Counted from the stretch's first letter, positions 19,586 through 28,892 are shown. The stretch is 64,000 nucleotides of DNA from CAWUFC02 sp963921335 (GCA_963921335.3 CAWUFC020000001.1:62001-126000); one strand, 5' to 3'. Notes: generated from the sequence alone by a model not told the origin. Made by a program: numbers and translations.

Positions 19586-20793
19586 ATTGATTGCCTCATC
19601 ACTGGAGATTCTTGCAGTTGCTCAGCTATTGCCTGAAAACAAAGCGGCACGTCAGCTTCCAGATAGTCTGCCCGAGGGTCGGGGTAAGACGACATCATCA
19701 CGACGACCATTTGTGCTGTGGGATCGAGGTACAACCATTGCCCGTGCATGCCAATCGCAGCAATGGCACCGTGCCCATTGTGGGTTGCCCACCATTGGTT
19801 AATATACGACCAACCCCGCATCACACCATTTGAACCACCCTCTTCGCCACGAGAGAAGACCTGCTGATCGCCACCAACGAACAGCGCTTTAATGATGTGA
19901 GCCGGAACAATCTGTCCCTCATTTGCTTCGCCACCTTCCAACACCATCTGACCGAGGCGAGCCAGGTCGCGCGCGCTCGCAGCAAAGCCACCGCCCCAGC
20001 TTTGCTGGCTATCGCGACCCGCCAGAACAAGGCCATCTGACTCCATACCCAGTGGCTGCCAGAGTCGTTCGCTGATCAGTTCACTCATGGGCTTACCGGT
20101 CACAGTCTCGGCAACCCAGCTGAGCACCTCAGTGTTGGCGGTTTCATAGCTAAAGCGATCATCGTGGTCACCGTCTTGCAGTAAGCCGGACAGAAATAAT
20201 GCCAATGATGCTGGGCCTTTATAGCCGGCATGACACGGCAGGTAATTTGCCGCCACCATGTGCTGATAAACCTCAGACTCATTGAGATCCGCCACCTGCT
20301 CTGGTTCTCTGGATCGCAATGCGACGGTCATATTAAGTAGCGATTGCAGGGTCGCAGCAGCGAAAGCGGATTGGCTTAACTCCGGGAGATAATCTTTCAC
20401 AGGCGCTGCCAGATTAAGTTGACCTTCATCTGCCAGCATAGTGACAACCAAGCCAGCGAGCGACTTTGAACAAGAAAACAGGCAGTGACGCGTTGTCGGC
20501 TGTTGATCATTAAAGTACTGCTCGTACACCAGTTTACCGTGATGCAGCACCAGAAAGGCGTCAGCGAAGGCGTTGTCCAACATTGCCGGCAGGCTTTCTA
20601 TACTCTGGTCGCGTCGTTGATAACTGACCAGACTGAGATCCTGCGGCTGCTCAGGCAAAGGGCTGATCTCGGTACTGCCACGACTCACCACCGCGGTCGG
20701 CACAAGTAGGTCCAGATGCTGCAAGGCCCAGCGATTATGCGGTGGATCCATCCAGTTACTGTGATCTATAACGCTCGGCGTGACCTCAGCCAT
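19582..20793 (-). CDS. Serine hydrolase, beta-lactamase / 6-aminohexanoate-dimer hydrolase (NylB) type
   Basis: 403 aa. Penicillin-binding/class C beta-lactamase fold hydrolase. The nucleophile motif S-x-x-K is in LFSCSKSLAGLVV, and the second motif FSYETANTEVLSWV resembles the Tyr-containing motif of NylB-type amidases and EstB-type esterases. GGGFAASARDLARLGQMVL follows. No signal peptide, so cytoplasmic. It overlaps the BVMO stop by 8 bases. Directly after a Baeyer-Villiger-type enzyme, a lactone, ester or lactam hydrolase is the expected next step, so hydrolysis of the BVMO product is a plausible inference. Confidence 0.8.
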   Translation of the reverse strand: MAEVTPSVIDHSNWMDPPHNRWALQHLDLLVPTAVVSRGSTEISPLPEQPQDLSLVSYQRRDQSIESLPAMLDNAFADAFLVLHHGKLVYEQYFNDQQPTTRHCLFSCSKSLAGLVVTMLADEGQLNLAAPVKDYLPELSQSAFAAATLQSLLNMTVALRSREPEQVADLNESEVYQHMVAANYLPCHAGYKGPASLALFLSGLLQDGDHDDRFSYETANTEVLSWVAETVTGKPMSELISERLWQPLGMESDGLVLAGRDSQQSWGGGFAASARDLARLGQMVLEGGEANEGQIVPAHIIKALFVGGDQQVFSRGEEGGSNGVMRGWSYINQWWATHNGHGAIAAIGMHGQWLYLDPTAQMVVVMMSSYPDPRADYLEADVPLCFQAIAEQLQESPVMRQSI

Positions 20794-22264
20794 AGCTTAA
20801 GGCACCGTTGTCACTGAGATCGCAGGCTTCAAACTGCTGCTTTTCTTCAATGTAATCGTGGTTGTACATCCAAGGCATATGCGCACCACGCTTGGGCATC
20901 AAATGTGAACCACGCTGCATATAGCCGGGGTTGAAAAACTCCTCATCAAGGAATGGATAAATGGGCATATCCCGGTCCTCAGGTCTCAGCTTGGCCTCAA
21001 CCATCTGCTTGCCTTCTGCATCCATCTTATTGAGCACCCGGCAGAGGAACGCAGAGAGAAGGTCTGCCCGATAGGTCCAGGAGAAGCGGAAGTAGCCAAA
21101 AATCCAGGCCATGTTGGGCATGCCGGTGTAAAAAACACCTCGATAAGAAATCGAATCTGAGAACTGGTGGAGCTTCCCATCTATGGTAAAAGCCACGTCC
21201 CCAAGCGGGCAAAGATCAAAACCTGTTGCTGTGACAATGATGTCCGCCTCAAGCTGTTTGCCCGATTTCAAAAGAATGCCTTTGTCGTTGAACCGATCAA
21301 TGTGATCGGTAACCACCGAGGCCTTTCCACGGTGGAATGCCTTCGCAAAATCATAGTCAGGCATGAAAGCCACACGCTGCTTCCAGGGCTGGTAACTCGG
21401 CGTAAAGTGCTGTTCGACAACTTCATTGGGCAGATGCTCTCTCATACCGTCCAAAAGCTCTCTCGTAGCCTCTACCGGGTCTCGCTCTGCGGACTGAAAG
21501 TGCTCTATCTCGATCGCCAGGGACTCCTTGCGTAAAAGGTCGTAGGCCCACTCTTTCTTGACGCCCATTTCTTTCAGCTGATCTATCCAGGGGTGATCAT
21601 TGACCCCGGGAATAAAGTAGGTGGGCGAGCGCTGTAGCATCGTAACGTGAGCAGCTTTTTCAGCCATGGTCGGAATTATGGTGGCGGCAGTGGCGCCCGA
21701 GCCGATGACCAGTACATTCTTATCGGTGTAATCAAGATCCTCCGGCCAGGTCTGGGGATGGACGATCTGACCTTTGAAATCCTCCATACCCTCCCACTCC
21801 GGTGTATAGCCCTTGGAGTGACGGTAGTAACCCTGCGCCATCCACAGGAAATTGCAGGTATAAACCTGTGTTTCACCGGTATCCAGCTTGAGTACTTCGA
21901 CCGTCCAGAGCTTCTCTTCGCTCGACCAGCTGGCCGCTTTAACTTCCTGCTGATAGCGAATGTGTGCGCTCAGATCATTTTCATCCATCGCCTCTTGCAT
22001 GTAGTCCAATATCCGCTCAGCGCTGGCGATAGGCTTGCCCTCATAGGCGTGAAAGTTATAGCCAAAGCCATACAGATCACTGTCAGAGCGAATACCCGGA
22101 TATTTATGCTGTAACCAGGTGCCGCCATGACTCACCTTGTTGTCCAGCACCAGGAAAGACCGGTCTTGGCACCGTGTTTTTAGGTGATAGGCGCCTGATA
22201 TACCTGAAATACCCGCGCCGACCACCAGCACATCGATCTGTTCTGCATTAACCTGGGCAGTCAT
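20786..22264 (-). CDS. Baeyer-Villiger-type flavin monooxygenase
   Basis: 492 aa. FAD/NADPH class B monooxygenase: FAD loop VVGAGISGIS, conserved GGTWLQHKYPGIRSDSD, BVMO fingerprint FKGQIVHPQTWP (F-x-G-x-x-x-H-x-x-x-W) and NADPH loop VIGSGATAAT. It oxidises a ketone to an ester or lactone, though some relatives hydroxylate amines. The start at 22264 is favoured by the conserved N-terminus and GGAG. It is first gene of a six-gene overlapping operon, divergent from an intact AraC regulator. It is a homologue of the gene at 57398-58858. Confidence 0.9.
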   Translation of the reverse strand: MTAQVNAEQIDVLVVGAGISGISGAYHLKTRCQDRSFLVLDNKVSHGGTWLQHKYPGIRSDSDLYGFGYNFHAYEGKPIASAERILDYMQEAMDENDLSAHIRYQQEVKAASWSSEEKLWTVEVLKLDTGETQVYTCNFLWMAQGYYRHSKGYTPEWEGMEDFKGQIVHPQTWPEDLDYTDKNVLVIGSGATAATIIPTMAEKAAHVTMLQRSPTYFIPGVNDHPWIDQLKEMGVKKEWAYDLLRKESLAIEIEHFQSAERDPVEATRELLDGMREHLPNEVVEQHFTPSYQPWKQRVAFMPDYDFAKAFHRGKASVVTDHIDRFNDKGILLKSGKQLEADIIVTATGFDLCPLGDVAFTIDGKLHQFSDSISYRGVFYTGMPNMAWIFGYFRFSWTYRADLLSAFLCRVLNKMDAEGKQMVEAKLRPEDRDMPIYPFLDEEFFNPGYMQRGSHLMPKRGAHMPWMYNHDYIEEKQQFEACDLSDNGALSYG

Positions 22265-22321
22265 CTTCTTACTCCACACTAATCTAAATCTATGACTGTG
22301 AATCTTAAGAATCCGGCGCTT

Positions 22322-22340
22322 CAGTCACAGGTTGTAACTG
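22322..22340. promoter_or_regulatory. Inverted repeat in the BVMO/AraC divergent promoter
   Basis: CAGTCACAGGTTGTAACTG: arms CAGTnACA and TGTnACTG with a 3-base centre, symmetrical except one position. It sits 58 bases before the BVMO start and 65 bases before the AraC start. Candidate operator. A GATAAT -10-like box follows at about 22352. Confidence 0.5.
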
Positions 22341-22404
22341 GCATAAAACTAGATAATAGCGGACATCCCATTTACACTAAGTCCATGTAACACAGGAGCG
22401 ATCC

Positions 22405-23427
22405 TTGGAAGCGCAGCTGAGACATTCCCATAGCGGCTGGTCGCGCAGGCTCATAGAGCTCATGGCTTCGATGGATGTTGATACGGCCGAGATGTTGAGC
22501 CAGGTCGGGCTGGATGAGACTACACTCTACGACGCCGACTCGGTGATCAGCATGGAACAAACCACACAGCTTTTCGCTGTGGCGTCCAAGCTGGCGCCGC
22601 GACCTGACTGGGCACTGATGTTTGGTCAAACAATCAGCGTGAGCGGCATGGGGCTTTGGGGCTACACCCTGTTGAGCTGCTCCAATGTGCGCCAGGCCTT
22701 CGGCTTAGCCATCGATCATGCCCGCATGGCGCCCCTGCTAACGGGCACAGAGAAACGCACCCAACCCAACGGCGACTGCCTGATCGCTCTGGTAGACAAA
22801 AGCCATCCTGACTTACACCGGCTTTTAATCGATGAACTGATGTCTGGGATGTATGTATGCATGACCCAGATCACCGAAGGCCAGGCCCAGCTAAAAGCTG
22901 CGTATCTTGATTTCCCGAAGCCTGAATACTGGAAGGCGTATTCAGAGCTCATGAAGTGCCCCGTTTATTTTGATCAGGAAGTTGCTGGCATTCTGCTATC
23001 CAGCGACGCGCTGGATACCCCCATACCGACCAGGGACCTGACGACGAATGAACTCTGTACTCGTCAGTGTGCCGAGATACTAAAACTGCTGGATGACAAC
23101 ACCAGCTTCGTCGCTACCATTAAACAAACACTGGCGAAATTACCCTATAAAAAGCGCAATGCCGCCATGGTTGCAGACAAACTAAACATGAGTTCCCGCA
23201 ATCTTCGCCGTAAACTCAATCAGGAAGATACAAACTTCCGACAGGTGTTAGAAGATTTTCGCTATCAGCTTGCGCGAGACTATTTACGCCAAAGCACTCT
23301 CCAACTGACAGACGTTGCTGAGGTGTTGGGCTTCAGTGATTATGTTGCGTTCAGTCGAGCATTTAGGAGCTGGCACGGCGAGACACCAAAAAACTATCAC
23401 CGAGAAAATCATCTAGGTTTTGCTTGA
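22405..23427 (+). CDS. AraC-family transcriptional regulator
   Basis: 340 aa. N-terminal ligand-binding domain of the AraC 'arabinose-binding' type, then a C-terminal double helix-turn-helix from about 250 (NAAMVADKLNMSSRNLRRKL, then LTDVAEVLGFSDYVAFSRAF and WHGETPKNY). Translation probably starts at TTG 22405, which has AGGAG seven bases upstream and leads into a conserved N-terminus. It is divergent from the BVMO operon, which it probably activates. It is the intact relative of the truncated regulator at 8802. Confidence 0.9.
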   Translation: MEAQLRHSHSGWSRRLIELMASMDVDTAEMLSQVGLDETTLYDADSVISMEQTTQLFAVASKLAPRPDWALMFGQTISVSGMGLWGYTLLSCSNVRQAFGLAIDHARMAPLLTGTEKRTQPNGDCLIALVDKSHPDLHRLLIDELMSGMYVCMTQITEGQAQLKAAYLDFPKPEYWKAYSELMKCPVYFDQEVAGILLSSDALDTPIPTRDLTTNELCTRQCAEILKLLDDNTSFVATIKQTLAKLPYKKRNAAMVADKLNMSSRNLRRKLNQEDTNFRQVLEDFRYQLARDYLRQSTLQLTDVAEVLGFSDYVAFSRAFRSWHGETPKNYHRENHLGFA

Positions 23428-23573
23428 CGGTGCTGACATGCTAACGCTTGCAGCCCCAAGATATCCGGACCTGGAGTTTCAAGTTATCGCTCTGCTCCAC
23501 TCGCTGAACGCACTGAGTCTCAGATGCCTTGATTTAGCTGACCTTTGGCGGGACTGGAGCGACTGTGCCTACT

Positions 23574-23665
23574 ACTCATAATCGGCAGGTCGAAGCCGAA
23601 AGGCCGGCCCGTTAAGGCCTTACCTGCGCGGTCGGTGTGCCGCATCACCGCTGTTCCCACCATTT
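23574..23665 (+). repeat. tRNA-derived repeat, copy B
   Basis: Its first 22 bases (23574-23595) are identical to 3752-3773 of tRNA-Ile2, from anticodon loop through the variable loop. Then a GCCG/CGGC hairpin, GTTAAGGCCTTACCTGCGCGG, a segment shared with copy D (GGTGTGCCGCATCA), and a TTCCCACCATTTT end like the tRNA 3' end. GCAGGT near the start can pair with ACCTGC in the middle. The rest of the 309-base gap 23428-23736 shows nothing else recognisable. Confidence 0.75.
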
Positions 23666-23736
23666 TCCACCTGAAGCGCCTCCATCTACCGGCGACACAA
23701 CAACCTGTAATGGGGGACCGCTTTCTTTAAGACATG

Positions 23737-24780
23737 TCAGAACATAAAGTTCTCAACAACTGCAGCCAGCACCCATGTCAGAGGTGGCAGCAAGGCGAAT
23801 ACAATCAACTTTTGCAGGTGTTCCGCAACAGGCCATTCCCAGCGCGACTCAATGAACATCTGACGCGCAAACAGGTCTCCATTGCTCAATATCTCTCCTG
23901 GTGCAACACCTATGATATTGGCCTGCGCTGCTTTATCACCTTGGATAGCCGCACTGATTGCTTCAAGCTGCAATTGTTTAACCGCATGAATCCGCCTACG
24001 CATAATCCAGACAGGCCAAAGATACAACAGCAGCCACACGCCCATGAGAATGACAACAATACTTCCAATGAGAGCCGTGAGCTTGTCATCGCCAACCGCA
24101 TAGCCACCAAAGAGTAGAGTGGCACTGAGCATCACGGTCGACGCAACCACAACTTGCACAAAGGGCGTGGACACCGCGGCGTATTTCTGCAGATTGATCA
24201 GATCTACAAAGATACGTTCAGCGATCTGGCACAACACAGCAAGCTGAGCCAGAAGAATTGCTATGAGTGGCGCTACTGAAACAATAAGCCACAGAGGCAA
24301 TATCCCAAATATGTATACCGTGACCACGATCCCATCATCTATAGCTCGGGCGAAATGCTCAAGCAGCGTATTGCCGTAACTCTCGCCGGATGAATACATC
24401 ACAGCCAGATAAATCGGAGTTGCCAAAGCAAATGACATTGTGAGTAACCAGGAAGATGGTGAAATAGCCTGCTTCAAATCCTCCAGGTTCGAGTCCTCCT
24501 GAATGAGCTTTATCAATACACTTTCGGTATTACGCGCCACAACGAATGTAAAAGCGATATTAATGAATACAGCAAAGAGAGGAATAGACAGCACCATAAA
24601 TCGACTAAATGCTTCCTGTGGCTGAAAGTCCTCTGGAACACCACCTATAACCGCAAATCCAAAAGCGCCGCCAAGCACCGCGCCGATGACTACTAGCATC
24701 AAGACCAAAGGGATTGTTCTCAGGCCAGTCGCGTCAAGCCATTTCAACACCCAGATGTTTCTGAAAGAATAGCCTTTCAT
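23737..24780 (-). CDS. Polytopic membrane protein of unknown function
   Basis: 347 aa with about six hydrophobic segments (roughly residues 22-45, 63-82, 112-130, 155-180, 210-228, 238-258) and a hydrophobic C-terminal helix. A soluble stretch of about 65 residues near the C-terminus contains RRRIHAVKQLQLEAISAAIQGDK, likely a helical linker. I do not recognise the family. It is flanked on both sides by copies B and C of the tRNA-derived repeat and transcribed alone. Confidence 0.7.
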   Translation of the reverse strand: MKGYSFRNIWVLKWLDATGLRTIPLVLMLVVIGAVLGGAFGFAVIGGVPEDFQPQEAFSRFMVLSIPLFAVFINIAFTFVVARNTESVLIKLIQEDSNLEDLKQAISPSSWLLTMSFALATPIYLAVMYSSGESYGNTLLEHFARAIDDGIVVTVYIFGILPLWLIVSVAPLIAILLAQLAVLCQIAERIFVDLINLQKYAAVSTPFVQVVVASTVMLSATLLFGGYAVGDDKLTALIGSIVVILMGVWLLLYLWPVWIMRRRIHAVKQLQLEAISAAIQGDKAAQANIIGVAPGEILSNGDLFARQMFIESRWEWPVAEHLQKLIVFALLPPLTWVLAAVVENFMF

Positions 24781-25153
24781 TGTGTCAAAGATACCTTGAG
24801 GAACGTGCTTACATCGTCTGCGATTATTTGAGTTGTGTAAAGATGAGGAAAAACATAAGACTTAGAGATCAAGCGGCAATTTCAGCAGCCTCATAATCGG
24901 TAGGCCGAAACCGGTTGCCAGCCGGTTAAGTCCTTACCTGCGCGGCCTCGCTGTTTCCACCATTTTTCCATTGCAGGCTCTCAGGCCTTTGGTGAAACTT
25001 CAGCGCTCGTTTTGTCGATGAGTCGTTCATACGGCGTCTAGCCCTGAACAGTTTTTGAGTGTCAGCTGAGCTATCATTCGGCGGGTACAGCGAGTTAGGA
25101 GGCCTATGTTTTTGCATAGCGTGGCTCCTCTTTGATTTTTTGGAGATTACAGA
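24781..25153. other. Intergenic region between divergent genes
   Basis: 373 bases between the membrane protein and the flavin reductase. It holds repeat copy C (24890-24966). The reductase ribosome site is TTGGAG at about 25139-25145. The minus-strand ORF here (24926-25171) is not credible as a gene. No clear promoter boxes could be fixed. Confidence 0.6.
24890..24966 (+). repeat. tRNA-derived repeat, copy C
   Basis: Starts CTCATAATCGG(T)AGG like tRNA-Ile2. The inserted hairpin AACCGG/CCGGTT (24908-24927) differs in sequence but not position from the other copies. Then GGTTAAGTCCTTACCTGCGCGG and TTTCCACCATTTTT. The shortest copy; it lacks the GGTGTGCCGCATCA segment. Confidence 0.72.
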
Positions 25154-26323
25154 ATGAGTTCTAACGAACATCCCGACTTACAGAGAAGAGCACTGACGAT
25201 GGGCATCTTAGGTGCGCTGGCCATGCCTGCGTATGCCAGACTGGGTGACCAGTCGGATTTGAGCCTGTTCGACGCAGTCTCCTTAGGTGACTTGAAACTG
25301 GCTAACCGAATCGTCATGGCGCCACTAACAAGAGGGCGCGCAGGGGACTCCAGAACACCTAATGCTCTAATGGCAGAGTACTACAGCCAACGTGCCAGCG
25401 CCGGCTTGATCATCAGTGAGGGCGTTGCGATTTCTGAGCGAGCCTACGGCTGGGGAGGGTCCCCAGGTATATATACAAAAGCCCATGTCGAAGGTTGGAA
25501 AAAGGTCACGGACGCCGTGCACCGCAAGAATGGACGAATTTTTCTGCAGCTATGGCATACCGGCCGCGTCTCACATCCGCACTTTCAGAACGGCGTAACG
25601 CCTATCGCGCCCTCTGCTGTAGCCGCTAATGGTGACGCCTATACGCCTTTGGGCAAAGAACCCTATGTGACGCCCAGGGCAATGACCCAGCAGGATATTG
25701 ACGCCACCATCGAGGAATACGTAAGGGCTACCGAACTGTCAAAAGAAGCAGGCTTTGACGGTGTCGAAATTCATGCAGCCAATGGGTATCTGATCGATCA
25801 GTTCATTCGAGATGGCTCAAACCAGCGCAAGGATGCCTATGGCGGAAGTATCAGCAATCGATTGCGATTCTTGTTGGAAGTGACAGAGGCCGTCGTAGGC
25901 GCCTGGTCGCCAGATCGTGTCGGGGTAAGGCTCTCACCTACCAACGCCTTCAACAGTATGAGCGACAGCAACCCGGACGCTACGTTTACTTCCGCAGCAG
26001 CGGCGCTAAATAAGTACGGCTTGGCCTATCTGCATGTCCTGGATGAAGACAGTGACGATCGTGGGCCGGATCGAACCGCACTCAAAATGCGTAAAACATA
26101 CGCAGGCACCTATATGCTGAATCAAAATTATGACTTCCGCAGTGGTACTGATGCGATCAAGGCCGGCCATGCAGACCTGATCTCCTATGGCCGCCACTAC
26201 ATCTCCAATCCCGATCTGGTTGAACGTTTTCGGCGAGGCATTCCTTTGAGCGCGCTAGACCCCGCTACGCTTTATCGAGGCGGTGTAAAAGGGTATACGG
26301 ATTATTCTGCGGCGACGCCATAG
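25154..26323 (+). CDS. Old yellow enzyme family ene-reductase with Tat-like leader
   Basis: 389 aa, FMN-dependent alkene reductase (NemA/OYE group). Core motifs: LANRIVMAPLTRGRA, YYSQRASAGLIISEGVAIS, LQLWHTGRVSHP (active-site His), GFDGVEIHAANGYLIDQFIRDGSNQR, DAYGGSISNRLRF and ISYGRHYISNPDLVERF. The unusual part is an N-terminal extension of about 30 residues, QRRALTMGILGALAMPAYA, with twin arginines followed by a hydrophobic stretch and an AYA cleavage-like site. Homologues normally begin near SLFDAVSLGDL. Export of a folded flavoprotein through Tat is possible but not certain, since the twin-arginine motif is weak. Confidence 0.88.
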   Translation: MSSNEHPDLQRRALTMGILGALAMPAYARLGDQSDLSLFDAVSLGDLKLANRIVMAPLTRGRAGDSRTPNALMAEYYSQRASAGLIISEGVAISERAYGWGGSPGIYTKAHVEGWKKVTDAVHRKNGRIFLQLWHTGRVSHPHFQNGVTPIAPSAVAANGDAYTPLGKEPYVTPRAMTQQDIDATIEEYVRATELSKEAGFDGVEIHAANGYLIDQFIRDGSNQRKDAYGGSISNRLRFLLEVTEAVVGAWSPDRVGVRLSPTNAFNSMSDSNPDATFTSAAAALNKYGLAYLHVLDEDSDDRGPDRTALKMRKTYAGTYMLNQNYDFRSGTDAIKAGHADLISYGRHYISNPDLVERFRRGIPLSALDPATLYRGGVKGYTDYSAATP

Positions 26324-26365
26324 TCAGACTTGAAATCTTACTCGCAAACTGGGGTCTGCGTGATA

Positions 26366-27717
26366 TCAGGCCCCACGTTCTCCCTTTAATCGATGTTCAT
26401 GCTCTCCCTTGCGCGTCATTCCGATCAACACAATCGCCGCCACGCAGCCACCCACCAGCAAGACAAAACCCCCGTCCCAGCCGTAAGCATCCACGGTAAA
26501 GCCGATGGCTATATTGGCCACTAATGCACCACCCAGGTAGCCGAACAAGCCGGTAAGACCCGCCGCCGTGCCCGCAGCTTTCTTGGGTACCAGTTCCAAG
26601 GCGTGCAGGCCAATCAACATCACGGGGCCATAGATCAGGAAGCCAATAGCAATGAGCGCGGCCATGTCCACACCTGGATTACCGGGAGGGTTGAACCAGT
26701 AAACCAGTACAGCAATGAGCACCAGGCTCATAAATAGCATGCCCGCGGGTGCTCGCCGGCCACGAAACCAGCGGTCGCTGATGTAGCCGCAGAGCAGGGT
26801 GCCGGGTATACCAGCCCACTCGTAGAGGAAGTAAGCCCAGGAACTCTGGTCGACAGTGAAGTCCTTGGCCTCGCTCAGGTAGGTGGGTGCCCAGTCCAGT
26901 ACGCCATATCGAATCAGGTAAACAAACGCATTGGCCACCGCAATAAACCAGAGCAAACGATTGTTGAGCACATGTTGCAGGAAGATCTCGCGGGCGCTGA
27001 ATTCCTGTTCGTGCTTGTCCTCATAGTCGTGGGGGTAATCGTTGCGGTAGGCCTCGATAGCAGGCAGGCCACAGGATTGGGGTGTGTCACGCAGGAGCAT
27101 AAAGACAATGAACGCGACCCCGGTGGCAAACGCAGCCGGCACGTAAAAGGCACTGTGCCAGTCGTTGAACCAGCCCATGCCCAGCACAAATAGTGGGCCG
27201 ATCAGACCACCGCCCACGTTGTGGGACACGTTCCAAACCGAGACCACCCTTCCACGCTCGTTGCCGGAATACCAATGCACCATGGTACGGCCACAGGCGG
27301 GCCAACCCATACCCTGCACCCAGCCGTTGAGAAAAAGCAGGACAAACATGATGGCTACACTGCTGGTGGCCCAGGACTGGAAACCGAACAGGAACATGAG
27401 CCCAGCGGACATGAGCAGCCCCGCGGGCAAGAAGAAACGGGGGTTACTGCGGTCCGAGACGCTGCCCATCAGGAACTTGCTGAGCCCGTAGGCAATGGAG
27501 ATGGCAGACATGGCAATGCCCAACTCCCCGCGGCTATAGCCCTCTTCCTCTATCAGGAAAGGCACCGCAAGGGAAAAGTTCTTGCGTACCAGGTAGTAAC
27601 CGGCATAGCCGATAAATATGCCGCCAACACCTGCCAGCGCAGGCGTTTGTATTCCGCATCGGTCCACTCTGGGGGCAGCTCATCTCGATGTGGCGCGGGC
27701 TTGAAGATACCGTACAT
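26366..27717 (-). pseudogene. glpT: Glycerol-3-phosphate transporter GlpT, frameshifted near the N-terminus
   Basis: OPA-family MFS antiporter. The true start is ATG 27717, encoding MYGIFKPAPHRDELPPEW and EYKRLRWQVL, the GlpT cytoplasmic N-terminus. Homology then continues one frame over as GGIFIGYAGYYLVRKNF and runs uninterrupted to the C-terminus, with SDRSNPRFFLPAGL, GWVQGMGWPACGRTMVHW, LLRDTPQSCGLP and ALELVPKKAAGTAAGLTG. One missing G (C on the plus strand) at about 27621-27626 accounts for the shift, and the total length is one base short of 451 codons. A GTG at 27667 could give a product keeping all transmembrane segments. Sequencing error is a real alternative. Confidence 0.85.
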
Positions 27718-27905
27718 GGTGCGAGGGCTTCCCGGTTCTTGGTTGTCAGCGGTAAGGCAGGCGTATGCGGCTGATCATTTTATTATGTTCAAGATAGTAG
27801 CCCTTGTAGAGGCGTTTGCCACCGTCAGCGTGACCTTTGTGCCTATGCATCACAAGTGGTTGTTATAGACTTACCCCCAAGACTGACGTGATACTGATGG
27901 GGTAG

Positions 27906-28328
27906 ATGATGTTGGCGAGCACAAAAATAGTGTTGCCCGGGTGGCTTTGGATTATCTGCATCATTTTGATGCTGCCACTCTTTTTGGGCCCATTGGGAGC
28001 GATTACAAACCCTAAGTTGATGGGTGGGCCCGAAGCCGAAAGCATCACATATGCAGCCTATTTTTATGCGGCGAGGAACTTCTCACTCGGCTTGGCCTTC
28101 ATTGTGGCGCTCTGGTTCAGAAGCGCTCCGATGCTATTGATTTTGATCTTCACGCGACTCGTAATCGACTTACTGGATCTTCCAATATTTCTATCATCTG
28201 GTCTCGCGCAGAACCCTCCAGTGGCGATAGCAATCTTCTTATTCATGTATTTGATCTCGATTGTCGCTTTGATTTATCTATGGAGAAAGATGTCAGGCGC
28301 AGAAGAACAATCAGAGCCTGTGAGGTAG
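27906..28328 (+). CDS. Small polytopic membrane protein
   Basis: 140 aa with four hydrophobic segments (about 10-30, 47-67, 72-92, 103-124) and a charged C-terminal tail. I do not recognise the family. The four-helix layout resembles DUF4345-like proteins. ATG 27906 has a GGGG site seven bases upstream. Stands alone between glpT and the pilin gene. Confidence 0.6.
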   Translation: MMLASTKIVLPGWLWIICIILMLPLFLGPLGAITNPKLMGGPEAESITYAAYFYAARNFSLGLAFIVALWFRSAPMLLILIFTRLVIDLLDLPIFLSSGLAQNPPVAIAIFLFMYLISIVALIYLWRKMSGAEEQSEPVR

Positions 28329-28381
28329 ATTCAGCAGGTCAACAGGGTAATGCGCAGTTGATGGATAAGGCAGCCGCAACA

Positions 28382-28837
28382 CTACCAGGTCTTATTCCTG
28401 CAACCGGCCGGGAGATACTCCGAAGCTAAGCCCAGGCGTGTGCAGTTCCAGTGAATCGGATTGTCGCCATGAGGCCTTGCATGCAAACCGAAGGCTGCGT
28501 CGCCACGACTTAAGGGGGCCACTCCGTCATTCAGCATGACATAGAACACTTTGTCATCCGAGCTGAAGCTGCCTGTCATCCGAATTTCACGCACTATCTC
28601 ATCCAACGGCACTTGCTGATTATCAAGGCCCAGTTCACCCATGTTGGCAGGCATACGACCATTCACCTCATAATACTCTTCAATGGTTGGACGAATCGCA
28701 TCTAGGTGGACTAGGGCATCTGCCATCTTCGCTCTAACAACATAGTGTTGATAGGAGGGCAACGCCACAGTCGCTAGTACCGCCACAATAACAACGACCA
28801 CCATCATCTCTAGTAAGGTAAATCCTTTGCTCTGCAT
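28382..28837 (-). CDS. Type IV pilin-like protein (PilE/PilA type)
   Basis: 151 aa. Class III signal MQSKG-FTLLEMMVVVVIVAVLATVALPSYQHYV: prepilin peptidase cleavage before Phe, Glu at +5, then the hydrophobic assembly helix. A C-terminal Cys pair (NCTRL..LPAGCR) would close a D-region loop, as in PilE-like pilins. No other pilus genes are near, so it is an orphan. It may be a minor pilin or one of several pilin genes in the genome. Confidence 0.85.
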   Translation of the reverse strand: MQSKGFTLLEMMVVVVIVAVLATVALPSYQHYVVRAKMADALVHLDAIRPTIEEYYEVNGRMPANMGELGLDNQQVPLDEIVREIRMTGSFSSDDKVFYVMLNDGVAPLSRGDAAFGLHARPHGDNPIHWNCTRLGLASEYLPAGCRNKTW

Positions 28838-28892
28838 AGCTTCGCTACTCCATTGATACGCCTACTAGCATAGTATAGAGCAGAGGCAGGCG

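Noticed and set aside
23574..23665. Copy B as a functional tRNA
   Set aside because: No D arm or 5' acceptor half, and an extra hairpin between variable loop and T arm.
24926..25171. 81-codon minus-strand ORF in the OYE upstream gap
   Set aside because: Overlaps repeat C and the OYE start. Arg/Ser-rich, no family, no ribosome site.
27667..27717. GTG 27667 as the normal start of the transporter
   Set aside because: The GlpT cytoplasmic N-terminus is encoded just upstream in another frame, so a frameshift explains the data better.
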